The position numbers were made by a program, and so were the translations under genes. Source: G963923955 sp963923955 (lineage in GTDB: Bacteria > Pseudomonadota > Gammaproteobacteria > Eutrophobiales > Eutrophobiaceae). From it: a stretch of 64,000 bases of DNA. Numbering within the stretch: the first letter of the stretch is position 1; each line of letters begins with the position of its first letter. Positions 24,089-32,437 of this stretch are shown here, in pieces. Below the pieces are notes generated by a model that did not search any database, had not been told where the DNA came from, and saw nothing but the letters and a program-made list of their open reading frames with translations. The stretch is taken from positions 992,001-1,056,000 of the forward strand of contig OZ000552.1 of assembly GCA_963923955.1 (NCBI GenBank), in the 5' to 3' direction.

Positions 24089-25507
24089 TTAATTCTGCTC
24101 AAACCACCAGGGATCCCAGGCCAGTTGGGTGTTTTCAATCAGCGCCTTGGCCCGTAAAAATCGTTGCATGGACGATGCGCCCATTCTTGAACCGCCCATG
24201 CCGGATAACTTAAAGGCCTGTTTTTCCCCTTCATGCACCATTGAGGTCAGGGCAGCATCGTTGATGCTGATGCCGCCGGCATCCAGCTTACCCGCAATCC
24301 GTCGTGCCTGCTCTGCGTCCGCTGAAAACACCGCAGCGGAAAGCCCGTAGATAGTATCGTTCGCCAGTTCGATCGACTGTTGTTCTGTGTCAAAGGGCAT
24401 GATCGGCAATACCGGCGCGAAGGTCTCTTCAGTCAGCACCAGCATACTATGGTTGACATTAGACAAGACCGTTGGCTGGCACCACATGCCGCCCTTATGT
24501 TCCACGAGTGCGCCGCCGCATTCGACCTTAGCCCCCTTGTCTTTGGCTTCTGTTAAGTGTCTGCTGATAATCTCGCACTGTCGCGCAAAAATCACCGGGC
24601 CTATCTCGCCTTCATCAATATTGTCCGTGTTGAGTTTCAGTGTGCTGGCCCTCTCCACGATGGCATTGATGAAATCTTCATAAACAGACGCTTCAACATA
24701 AACCCGCTCGATGGACAAACAGGACTGGCCGGCGTTTGCCATGCCGCCCCAGCAGATGGCGGCCGCAGCACGTTCAATATCCGCACTGGCGGTGACGATG
24801 GCCGGATCTTTGCCGCCCAACTCAAGCTGGCAGGGGATAAAATTCGCCGCGGCCGCCGCCGCCACCTTTTTGCCGGTCGCCACGCTGCCCGTGAAACAGA
24901 CCAGATCTACCTGCTCAATGATCGCACTGCCGCCGCGGCCATCCCCCGGCAGAAAACGCAACACGGCATCCAGTTCAGGGATCGCCTTGATACATTTATC
25001 CAGCGGCTCGATAAACCGTGGCGTGACCTCGCTGGGCTTGACCATGACGGCGCAACCGGCCAACAAGGCCGGTATGGCATCAATAAACGCTAACAGCAAG
25101 GGAAAATTCCACGGCGTGATCGCCGCCACCAGGGCATAAGGCGCCCATTGCCTGCCGATGTGAATGAAGGGGATACTGCTCGTTCGGGCGGGCTGGTTTT
25201 GCAATAGCTCCGGTGCCATCTCACACCAACGCTGGATGCTGGCGATGGCAACAGAGATTTCCAGATCGGACTCCCTTGCGCGCCCGGTATCCGCACAGAT
25301 CGCCTTGTAAAGACTAGCGCGATTCTCTGCTATCGCAGCGGCCAGCTTGAGTAAGGCCGCGCAACGCTGCTCAACCCCGGCTGCCGCCCAGTCATGTTGC
25401 GCGGTACGCATCTGCGCAGCAAGCTGTTGCAGGGCGTCGCTATCAAGCTGCTGAAATTCGTAATCATCAACGCCGCTGCGGGGATTGCGAACAGAGATCG
25501 TCTGCAT
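24089..25507 (-). CDS. NAD(P)-dependent aldehyde dehydrogenase
   Basis: A 472-residue ALDH. The features are complete: ITPWNFPLL (NAD site), FTGSVATGKK, the catalytic Glu in LELGGKDPAIV, the catalytic Cys in NAGQSCLSIERVYV, and EETFAPVLPIMPF. It oxidises an aldehyde to the acid in the cytoplasm. The sequence fits the broad succinate-semialdehyde / coniferyl-aldehyde / betaine aldehyde group; the substrate is unknown. It starts two bases after the stop of the nitrilase-like gene and is the last gene of a five-gene minus-strand operon (28310 to 24089). Confidence 0.95.
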   Translation of the reverse strand: MQTISVRNPRSGVDDYEFQQLDSDALQQLAAQMRTAQHDWAAAGVEQRCAALLKLAAAIAENRASLYKAICADTGRARESDLEISVAIASIQRWCEMAPELLQNQPARTSSIPFIHIGRQWAPYALVAAITPWNFPLLLAFIDAIPALLAGCAVMVKPSEVTPRFIEPLDKCIKAIPELDAVLRFLPGDGRGGSAIIEQVDLVCFTGSVATGKKVAAAAAANFIPCQLELGGKDPAIVTASADIERAAAAICWGGMANAGQSCLSIERVYVEASVYEDFINAIVERASTLKLNTDNIDEGEIGPVIFARQCEIISRHLTEAKDKGAKVECGGALVEHKGGMWCQPTVLSNVNHSMLVLTEETFAPVLPIMPFDTEQQSIELANDTIYGLSAAVFSADAEQARRIAGKLDAGGISINDAALTSMVHEGEKQAFKLSGMGGSRMGASSMQRFLRAKALIENTQLAWDPWWFEQN

Positions 25508-25509
25508 AA

Positions 25510-26556
25510 TTAAATCAGCTCTTGTTTGACTAGTTCGTTGATGACGCTACGTTGCGTTTCGATGAAGTGACTGCGCGCCGGCACTGATACCTCCCCCGCA
25601 TCATCTAATAGCGTATTGGCCGGATAACGATGCTGGGTTGGTGCGATGTGGGCATAGAGTTCCAGTCGTTGTCTGGAGAGGAGATTGCCCATGCCCGGAC
25701 GCCGGCGCTGGCGGCGCAAGGCGGCCACATCGATCGCATGATTGGCCACCATGCTCTCCCCGGCATGGGCGCTCGCCAGAACATGCCCGTGAAAATCAAT
25801 GATCTTTGACATGCCATCGGTGGAAGATTCAGGAATACCGATCCCGGCAACGCCGCCGCTGTTGGCCGAGATGACATAGACCTGGTTCTCGACAGCGCGC
25901 GCCCGTTTGGCGATGTCTTTGGGTGTTAATGCAGGGCTGCCGACCTCGCTGGTAGCGTGCAGGATGAGTTCGGCGCCGCGTAAGGCCAAGGCGCGGCTGA
26001 TCTCGGGATAGAGGATCTCTTCCGAGGCAACGGTGGCCAGTCTGCCCAGCTCGGTGTCGGTGACCGGGAACAGGCCGTCGATGCCATAGAGGTCCAGATA
26101 ACGATCCCAAACGTCATGCGGCGTGGGCGCAAACATGGAGATCAAACGGCGGTAGCGATGGATGAGGTCGCCGCTTGGGGCAATGACAAAACTCGTCTGG
26201 AAATACAGACCCTTGAAATGACTATCCAGCTCATACACATTGCCGGAGAGAAAAATATTATTGGCTTGGCAAACTTGCCCCAAGGCCTCGTACTCCGGCC
26301 CGTCCACTTCAATGCAAGCCTTTTCAATCCAGCCCACAATGCCCTCGCCCATAGGAAAGCCGGTTAAGAAGTATTCGGGCAAGACGACCAGTCTGGTGTC
26401 CATACCGATAAAGGCCTTACTCGCTGCGATCTGTGCGGCTATGCGCTCGATGGACGCATTCATGGCCAGCCGGGCTTCTGCAACGCTCAGGCGGTTGACG
26501 GCATGACAACGGGTCTGTAAGGCCAAGGCATAGTAGTGTTCCGGTTGTTTGGACAT
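25510..26556 (-). CDS. nitrilase-superfamily protein lacking catalytic Lys and Cys
   Basis: A 348-residue cytoplasmic carbon-nitrogen hydrolase homologue. Glu61 (VVLPEYFLTGFP) is present, but the Lys of the triad is Arg137 (HRYRRLIS) and the Cys position is Ser178 (LATVASEEILYPEISRALALRGAEL). The rest of the domain, including the SANSGGVAG loop and DFHGHVLA strand, is intact, so this is not random decay. Standard amide or nitrile hydrolysis is improbable. The gene is sandwiched between DUF1330 and aldehyde dehydrogenase genes in one operon, implying that it works in the same pathway as a binding protein or altered enzyme. Confidence 0.85.
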   Translation of the reverse strand: MSKQPEHYYALALQTRCHAVNRLSVAEARLAMNASIERIAAQIAASKAFIGMDTRLVVLPEYFLTGFPMGEGIVGWIEKACIEVDGPEYEALGQVCQANNIFLSGNVYELDSHFKGLYFQTSFVIAPSGDLIHRYRRLISMFAPTPHDVWDRYLDLYGIDGLFPVTDTELGRLATVASEEILYPEISRALALRGAELILHATSEVGSPALTPKDIAKRARAVENQVYVISANSGGVAGIGIPESSTDGMSKIIDFHGHVLASAHAGESMVANHAIDVAALRRQRRRPGMGNLLSRQRLELYAHIAPTQHRYPANTLLDDAGEVSVPARSHFIETQRSVINELVKQELI

Positions 26557-26571
26557 GGGTACCAGCCAGCC

Positions 26572-26862
26572 TCAGGATAAGCCGTTCACCAATAACACGC
26601 TGACTTCCACCGCACCTTCCCGGACATTTTTCAACTCCGCATATTCTGAAGAGTTCCAGAATTCACGCGCGGCATCCATAGACGGCCATTCAGAGATCAC
26701 TAGCGATTGATGCTCCCAGTCGCCCTCCAGTCTGTCGATATCCCGGCCCAAGGCCAGGTAGCGGCCGCCATATTGCGCCACCACCGCCGGGGTGCGCTCG
26801 ACATATTCAGCAAATTGCTCCGGCTTGGTAACAGTCGCCTGTATGATCATATAAGCGGACAT
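26572..26862 (-). CDS. DUF1330 protein
   Basis: A 96-residue protein with the DUF1330 layout: AYMIIQATVTKPEQFAEYVERTPAVVAQYGGRYLALG, then LVISEWPSMDAAREFWNSSEYAELKNVREG. This is a dimeric ferredoxin-like alpha+beta barrel without a fixed function. The family is frequent in aromatic and lactone degradation clusters. A GAGGAG site precedes the ATG. It is the third gene of the minus-strand operon. Confidence 0.93.
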   Translation of the reverse strand: MSAYMIIQATVTKPEQFAEYVERTPAVVAQYGGRYLALGRDIDRLEGDWEHQSLVISEWPSMDAAREFWNSSEYAELKNVREGAVEVSVLLVNGLS

Positions 26863-26876
26863 GGGTCTCTCCTCAG

Positions 26877-27590
26877 CTATCGTTCCAGCTCTATCAGTTC
26901 ATAATAGGTCTGCATATAACCGCCGACCTGGCCTTTCAGAAACAGGAAATCATCATCGGCGCTGCACCAGACCTCATAGGACGGATGTTCTTCGGGTAAC
27001 TCACCGGCGGTATCAACGTAGCGAAAATGATAGGCGCTGAAGCGGCCGGCGGCAACGGTCACTTCCTCTGTGCCGATATATTCCAGCCCGAAACCAAGTT
27101 GAAACAACAAGGGGCCGGTCGCACCACGATGATCGGGTGAGGTGACCATCATATCAGGGAAGAATGTCTTGCCGGGGCCTTGCTCGCGATCATAAATCGC
27201 AAAGCACATGCCGTCCCCCATAAGCGGGTGGGCGCCCAGCCAACGGACGCGGGTGTCGATATCCAGTCGTTGTGAAATCCGTCCGTCACGCACACTAAAC
27301 ATCTCGCATTCCGCATGGTTTTCGTGGAACAGCATCCAGCCGCTGCCCTCGAACTGATCAGCAATGCTCAGGCGTACAAAACAATCCAGTGGATGCCAGT
27401 TATGATCAAGACTCAAGGTCACATCACGCAAGACCGACGGTGCATCATCTATTTCACAATGGGCGCGCAAGGTTCTCTTGCCGTCCTTGTGTACGGTGAT
27501 AAGAAAAGATTCCCGGCCGCGCTCCTCGTCCATGCGCTCCGGCTTCTTGCTGGTGTATAAAATTTTGCCGCGGAGGGTTTTGTGTTGCAT
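26877..27590 (-). CDS. hypothetical beta-rich protein (DUF3108-like)
   Basis: A 237-residue soluble protein of mainly beta structure: TLSLDHNWHPLDCFVRLSIADQFEGSGWMLF, a central ISQRLDIDTRVRWLGAHPLMGDGM, and FSAYHFRYVDTAGELPEEHPSYEVWCSADDDFLFLKGQ. The last part resembles the end of DUF3108/LolA-like lipid-binding folds, but I am not certain. AAGG seven bases before ATG 27590 supports that start over the in-frame codon at 27608. Context: between the membrane protein and DUF1330 in the operon that ends with aldehyde dehydrogenase. Confidence 0.7.
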   Translation of the reverse strand: MQHKTLRGKILYTSKKPERMDEERGRESFLITVHKDGKRTLRAHCEIDDAPSVLRDVTLSLDHNWHPLDCFVRLSIADQFEGSGWMLFHENHAECEMFSVRDGRISQRLDIDTRVRWLGAHPLMGDGMCFAIYDREQGPGKTFFPDMMVTSPDHRGATGPLLFQLGFGLEYIGTEEVTVAAGRFSAYHFRYVDTAGELPEEHPSYEVWCSADDDFLFLKGQVGGYMQTYYELIELER

Positions 27591-27641
27591 GACTTGCCTT
27601 CTTGTCAATGAAAAATATCTGAAATAAACGATAGAGTTTCC

Positions 27642-28310
27642 CTAAAAATGAAGCAAATGTACACCGATAGCGGCATTGAACAGGAGGAGTATCCAGATCA
27701 ATACCACAAAATAGCGACAGCGGTGCAGGCTCCGGCGCATTGTTTCATCACCTGCCACGGAAGCACCTTCACTTGATAATGTAGCAAATGCCGGCATAAA
27801 TGGCTGCAATAAAATGCGTATGATCAGGCCGCAGGCCACCAGGGCGGCAAAGGATAAAAGTTTTACCGCCACCCAGTCGGTCGGGATGAGCCGATCCGTG
27901 AGTAAGGCATAGATCGACAGGCCGGAGAGGACGATAATCAACACAGCCCGGAACCAGAGATCGATTCGTTCAAGTTGTTGCTTACGCGCTTTGTTCTTTG
28001 TCAAATGGATGGCGTTGACGTTTGCGAACCAGCACAGACAGACCAGCCAGATCAGGGCGAGTGCTGTTGCATGGACGGAGAGATAGCCCAGCGCGCTTGC
28101 CAGGTGGACGCCCGTCGGCAATATCATGGTCATGCAGATCTTCGGGCCTTGATCCAGCCAGAACATGATCTTTGCCGCCGTCTGCCGTGCTTCCACCGAT
28201 AACTCACTCTTGACGATATAGCTGCTGGAATAGAACACGCCCAGATCGCCGCCCAGCCAATAGACGAAGAGGAGCAAATGAACAAATTTGAGTACGCTGA
28301 TTTCCGTCAT
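27642..28310 (-). CDS. integral membrane protein, CopD/DUF2269-like
   Basis: A 222-residue protein with about five to six membrane helices. It starts VLKFVHLLLFVYWLGGDLGVF, a signature shared with the paralogue at 38458-39138 (VLKWLHILAMVYWLGGEWGVF). His10 in the first helix and His68 (PTGVHLASALG) are conserved between the pair and could be heme or metal ligands, as in CopD- and cytochrome-like quinol proteins. It may serve as a membrane electron-transfer or metal-handling protein for the operon. It is the first gene of the operon. Confidence 0.75.
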   Translation of the reverse strand: MTEISVLKFVHLLLFVYWLGGDLGVFYSSSYIVKSELSVEARQTAAKIMFWLDQGPKICMTMILPTGVHLASALGYLSVHATALALIWLVCLCWFANVNAIHLTKNKARKQQLERIDLWFRAVLIIVLSGLSIYALLTDRLIPTDWVAVKLLSFAALVACGLIIRILLQPFMPAFATLSSEGASVAGDETMRRSLHRCRYFVVLIWILLLFNAAIGVHLLHF

Positions 28311-28404
28311 TCTTCCCGCCGGTGCCGGTTTGCTCTCCTATCATAACTGTAGTACAATTTTGCCCACTAGCAAAATAATAAATGCCTCGCATCACGCTTG
28401 AACC

Positions 28405-29115
28405 ATGTTGCTAAGCCCGGAAATAGTAGCGCTGCTTTTCACCGCCGCCAGCATCGGCGTGATCCACACCCTGGTCGGCCCGGACCATTACCTGCCCATC
28501 GCGGCTCTCGCAAAATCCAGGGCCTGGGCCTTGCCGATGACCCTATTGATGACCGTGGTATTCGGTCTGGCCCACACCGCAGGTTCCGTATTATTGGGCG
28601 TGCTGGGCATTGCGCTGGGTTATAGCCTGGATCTCATCAACCTCATTGAATCAGGCCGCGGCCGCGCTGCCGGTTATGTGTTAGCGGGGGGCGGCCTCGC
28701 CTACCTGATTTACAGCGTCCGTATGCTGCGCCGGGAAAAATCCCATGCGCACGAACACACCCACGCCGATGGCACTGTGCATAGCCACGCCCACTCCCAC
28801 CACGGCCGCCATGTTCATCTCCATCACTCCGCGGCCGGTGCGCCGTCTTATCTGTTGTTGATGATTTTTATACTAGGCCCTTGTGAGGCGCTGATCCCGG
28901 TGCTGATGTATCCGGCCAGTCAGCAGAATTATATGGCAGTGGTGCTGGTGGTGTTGGCCTTTGTCCTGGCGACCTTGCTCACCATGCTGATACTGGTAGC
29001 CCTTACTTACCTGGGCGTTACAAAATTCAGCGAGGTTTATATACAGAAATACGCCGGCGTCTGCTTCGGGGCGGTGCTGGGCGTAAGCGGCGTCCTGGTG
29101 CTGTCCGGGCTGTAA
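28405..29115 (+). CDS. NicO/UreH-type metal transporter with His-rich loop
   Basis: A 236-residue membrane protein with about six helices. The first helix carries HTLVGPDHYLPIAALAKS, the H-x4-D-H signature of nickel/cobalt transporters of the NicO/HupE/UreH group, repeated weakly as VVFGLAHTAGSVLLG. The cytoplasmic loop (residues 114-141) contains 14 histidines in 28 residues, a typical metal-sensing or metal-collecting loop. Direction (uptake or efflux) cannot be read from the sequence. The gene lies divergent from the CopD-like membrane protein and near the His-tailed cupin, suggesting that the cluster depends on a transition metal. Confidence 0.85.
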   Translation: MLLSPEIVALLFTAASIGVIHTLVGPDHYLPIAALAKSRAWALPMTLLMTVVFGLAHTAGSVLLGVLGIALGYSLDLINLIESGRGRAAGYVLAGGGLAYLIYSVRMLRREKSHAHEHTHADGTVHSHAHSHHGRHVHLHHSAAGAPSYLLLMIFILGPCEALIPVLMYPASQQNYMAVVLVVLAFVLATLLTMLILVALTYLGVTKFSEVYIQKYAGVCFGAVLGVSGVLVLSGL

Positions 29116-29117
29116 TG

Positions 29118-30560
29118 CTATTGCCGCAGCAGCGTAACTAAGGCCGCCTTATCCAGCTTGCCGGAAGGTTTTTTGGGCAGCGCATCCGTGAACAGGTAGC
29201 GGCTCGGGATCTTATAGGCGGCCAGCTTGTCCCGGCAATGCTGCTCCAGCATGGCCTCCTCGACAGGTTCATTGCAAACGATGAATGCGGCTACCATCTC
29301 GCCGTATTTTTTGGAAGGCTCACCCAGCACCGCAACTTCCCTGACGGACGGGACTTGCATCAGCGCCGCTTCAATCTCGGCCGGATAGATGTTCACCCCG
29401 CCACGATTGATCACGTCCTTATCCCGGCCGCGCAGGGCGATGTGACCGCTATCCAGCATACAGGCCAGATCGCCGGGATAAAACCAGCCTGCGGCCGCGG
29501 CCGGTTCAGGCTTGCCGTTGCTGTCGATAAAATGGGAAGCAACGCCTGGCCCCCGATAACGCAGGCGGCCGGTCTCCCCGGGCTTGACCGGTGCATTATT
29601 TTCATCAACGATCTGGATCTCCGTCTTATACGTCGGGCGTCCCACGGTGTGGGCATAGTCGGAAAATTCATCCGTATGCAGCACCGAGATGCCGCCGCCC
29701 TCGCTGGATGCATAATAGCCAATCAGGTTCGGGCTGATCTTTTTCTGTATCTCCGCCGCCTCTTCCGCATACAGGGCCGCCCCGCTGATGAGTAGTTTTT
29801 TCAGTGAGGGCAGCAGCAGTGTATTTTTATACAGCGGCAGGAGGCCGCGTAACTGAGTCGGCACGAGAAAGGTAGCCGTTGCCTTTGCTGCGTTAATGGC
29901 CGCGATGAGTTGCTCTGGTTTATGCGGCGGCGGATCCAGGATCACGGTCGCACCGGCGGCCAGAAAGGCCATGCCGAAAGAACGACCGGCGCCGAAGTAT
30001 AGTGGTGTCAGGCCGATGAAGCGATCTTGTGCATCAAAACCGATCGTTTTCCATTGACTGACAAAGCGTTGATACATCTGTTCGTGGGTGACTAACGCGC
30101 CTTTGGGTTTGCCGGTGGTGCCGGATGACAAGGAAATCAGCAAGGGCAGGGCTGCCGTCTCAGGCATGGATGGTGGGGCGTGCGCGGCCGTGAACCAAGC
30201 AGTATCCAGCCTCAGGGTTTGATGGTTTCCCAGTGGCGCTTCCTCTTCCACGATGACCAGTTTTGCCTGAAACGCAGCAGCCACGGCAATCTTCTCGGTT
30301 GTGGTCCAGCGGTGATCGATGGGCAGGATAACTGCGCCAAGACGGGCAAGGGCGTAATGCAGGATTAAATGCGACGGATGCTCTCGTAAGGCAAGGCCGA
30401 TGCGGTCCCCTGATGCGACGCCGTGGTTATGAAGATGGCCGGCGCAAGCCTCTATCTGGCACCATAGCTCGGCATAGTCTAAGCGCTCGGCATGAAATTC
30501 TAGCGCGGTTTTGGCAGGCCGTGCGCTTGCGTGGGCTTGCAGAAGGGCGCTCAGGTTCAT
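29118..30560 (-). CDS. acyl-CoA ligase (AMP-binding enzyme)
   Basis: A 480-residue member of the ANL superfamily. Visible motifs: phosphate loop LISLSSGTTGKPKGALVTHE, A5 region LIGYYASSEGGG, A7/A8 region GWFYPGDLACMLDSGHIALRGRDKDVINRGGVNIYPAEIEAAL, and the catalytic Lys near the end in PKKPSGKLDKAAL. It activates a carboxylic acid with ATP to acyl-AMP and then acyl-CoA. It is closest in style to short aromatic or medium-chain acid ligases. It lies 17 bases downstream of the amidohydrolase gene (same operon) and converges with the transporter gene, two bases apart. Confidence 0.93.
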   Translation of the reverse strand: MNLSALLQAHASARPAKTALEFHAERLDYAELWCQIEACAGHLHNHGVASGDRIGLALREHPSHLILHYALARLGAVILPIDHRWTTTEKIAVAAAFQAKLVIVEEEAPLGNHQTLRLDTAWFTAAHAPPSMPETAALPLLISLSSGTTGKPKGALVTHEQMYQRFVSQWKTIGFDAQDRFIGLTPLYFGAGRSFGMAFLAAGATVILDPPPHKPEQLIAAINAAKATATFLVPTQLRGLLPLYKNTLLLPSLKKLLISGAALYAEEAAEIQKKISPNLIGYYASSEGGGISVLHTDEFSDYAHTVGRPTYKTEIQIVDENNAPVKPGETGRLRYRGPGVASHFIDSNGKPEPAAAAGWFYPGDLACMLDSGHIALRGRDKDVINRGGVNIYPAEIEAALMQVPSVREVAVLGEPSKKYGEMVAAFIVCNEPVEEAMLEQHCRDKLAAYKIPSRYLFTDALPKKPSGKLDKAALVTLLRQ

Positions 30561-30577
30561 AGCCGCAGGAGCCTTAG

Positions 30578-31438
30578 TTAAAAGTTATAAATGCGCTTGA
30601 CGTTAGCACGCAGGAGTTTCTGCATGACCTGCGGCTTTAGCGCAAGCGCCTCGATCTCGGCCATTGTCCGCCCAAAATCCAGCACCGGAAAATCCGTACC
30701 GAAGATCACCTTGTCCTGGCCGTAGCTGTTTACATACTGGACGAAACTGGCCGGCCAGTACTTCGGGCTATGGGCGTCCGAGCCGATATAGACGTTTTTG
30801 TGTTTCCAGGCCATGGCGATCATCTCATCCACCCAGGGAATGCCGACATGTATGCCGATAATTTTTAATTCAGGAAAATCACAGGCGACCGTATCCAGGC
30901 TGATCGGCCGCCCGACGCTGCGGCAGGGAAAATCCTGTGCATAGACCATTGATTGCCCCACCTGCATTTGAATGGGAATATCCAGCTCACAACATTTCGC
31001 ATAGAAGGGATAATATTTTGCGTGATCCGGTGCCAGTTCAAACCAGTGCGGATACAGATGGGCGCCGATAAAGCCGCGTTCCTTCACCGCCGCTTCTAGC
31101 TGCCGGACACCTGCCATGCCCATAAAGGGATCAATGCCGAGCAGGCCGGAGAAATGTTCCGGATACGCAGCCACCGCATCAGCCACGAGCTCAGGCGGCA
31201 GATGATAACAACCGGGCAAGCCAGGGCGGCCGGTCTTGACCGCGATCAAAAAGGCGTGTTCAATGCCGGCGCCTTGCATGCGCTCGATCATCTGCTCCAG
31301 CGAAAGCCCTTTCATCAGCGCATCCGCGGCCTTCATCTTGCCAACAAAAAAACCAGGCCCCCAATCCGGCCGCACAGACAAGGCCTCCTCAGTCCAGATG
31401 TTGACGACGGCATCGATTGCCTTGATGCTGCTTGTCAT
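30578..31438 (-). CDS. amidohydrolase-2 family protein lacking the N-terminal HxH
   Basis: A 286-residue TIM-barrel protein of the ACMSD / amidohydrolase-2 family. The usual D-x-H-x-H start is D-A-V-V-N (9-13): both metal-binding His are replaced (Val11, Asn13). Later ligands seem present: IGAHLYPHWFEL, IGIHVGIPW and FGTDFPVLDF. Relatives decarboxylate or hydrate ring-cleavage products (ACMS, gamma-resorcylate, OMA hydratase). GGAG abuts ATG 31444 but is six bases from ATG 31438, so the latter is used. It forms an operon with the CoA ligase, hinting that its product is activated to a CoA ester. Confidence 0.85.
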   Translation of the reverse strand: MTSSIKAIDAVVNIWTEEALSVRPDWGPGFFVGKMKAADALMKGLSLEQMIERMQGAGIEHAFLIAVKTGRPGLPGCYHLPPELVADAVAAYPEHFSGLLGIDPFMGMAGVRQLEAAVKERGFIGAHLYPHWFELAPDHAKYYPFYAKCCELDIPIQMQVGQSMVYAQDFPCRSVGRPISLDTVACDFPELKIIGIHVGIPWVDEMIAMAWKHKNVYIGSDAHSPKYWPASFVQYVNSYGQDKVIFGTDFPVLDFGRTMAEIEALALKPQVMQKLLRANVKRIYNF

Positions 31439-31515
31439 AGTCATCTCCGTTTTTTATAGTAGAGGCGCTGATTTAACCACAGATCTTGCATTTTATAAAC
31501 CCGCGGAGATAGATC

Positions 31516-32421
31516 TTGAGTTTATTCAACAACATTAGCGTAGTGACAATAAGCTGCGCTGATATAAGGCCAAGCCAAGAGGCGTATTGTCGCCATCTGT
31601 ACCATGAAGTGGTTGCGGCGGGCGAGGTCAGCGCAGAATTGGCCAAGGCCTGGGGGCTGGCGGGCATGGCCGGTGCCGAGTATGCCTTGCTCTCCCCGGC
31701 AGCAGACGGCCAGCATTTCATCAGGTTGATACAGACTGCGGATACTCCTGATTATAAACCCTTTACCACCTTTGGCTGGAACGCCATAGAAATTGCCGTT
31801 AAAAATGTTGATCGCTTGGCCGCCGCTCTTAAGGATTCGCCCTTTGAAATAGTCGGCCCGCCCGATGATTTGTCTTTTAGCAACATGATCCGCGCCTGTC
31901 AGGTGGTGGGGCCATCCAAAGAGGTATTGTATCTCACCGAGATAAAGGGCGAGGTGCCGGGCTTTGAGCTACCGCAGATAAGCCGGGAGGTAGGACATTG
32001 CTTCGTCACGATCTTGGGTTCAAGCAATATAAGCGCCACGATCGCGTTTTATCATGACAACATGGCGGTGCAGAAGTCGCCGCTTATTGATGCACGATTG
32101 AGCGTCTTGTCTGCCGCGCTGGGCCTGCCGCGTGAACACCGGCATAAAATTTCCGCGCTTACACTCAGCCCGGGTTATCTGCTGGAAGTCGATCAGTTTC
32201 CCGAGACAACAGCACACCGGGCGTCTTTGTCCGGGCAACTGGTCCCCGGAATTTCTATGGTCAGCTTTGCGGTGGATGACATCAGTCATATTTCGCAGCA
32301 CTTGTCTGCATCGGCAATAGCCTGTGATGACAGGCCCTACTCAGGTCGTCGAGTCGCAACATTGTACGGCCCGGATAATGAACAGATTGAGTTGATAGAG
32401 GCCGGTTCAAGGAAACCCTGA
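31516..32421 (+). CDS. two-domain VOC superfamily protein (TTG start)
   Basis: A 301-residue protein with two VOC halves (about 1-140 and 155-301): ISVVTISCADIRPSQEAYCRHL..GWNAIEIAVKNVDRLAAAL, and GHCFVTILGSSNISATIAFYHDNM..VSFAVDDISHISQHL. The layout recalls extradiol dioxygenases and 4-hydroxyphenylpyruvate-type enzymes, but the first half lacks the expected metal His. The start is TTG at 31516, supported by GGAG at 31504-31507, eight bases upstream. It is convergent with the HMGL gene; the stop codon is part of the shared hairpin at 32411-32437. Confidence 0.83.
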   Translation: MSLFNNISVVTISCADIRPSQEAYCRHLYHEVVAAGEVSAELAKAWGLAGMAGAEYALLSPAADGQHFIRLIQTADTPDYKPFTTFGWNAIEIAVKNVDRLAAALKDSPFEIVGPPDDLSFSNMIRACQVVGPSKEVLYLTEIKGEVPGFELPQISREVGHCFVTILGSSNISATIAFYHDNMAVQKSPLIDARLSVLSAALGLPREHRHKISALTLSPGYLLEVDQFPETTAHRASLSGQLVPGISMVSFAVDDISHISQHLSASAIACDDRPYSGRRVATLYGPDNEQIELIEAGSRKP

Positions 32422-32437
32422 TTTATTCAGGGCTTCC
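32411..32437. terminator. bidirectional hairpin between convergent genes
   Basis: Inverted repeat GGAA-A-CCCTGA-TTTAT-TCAGGG-C-TTCC includes the stop codons of both the VOC gene (+) and the HMGL gene (-). A short T-run follows on the plus strand. It probably terminates transcription from both sides. Confidence 0.65.
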
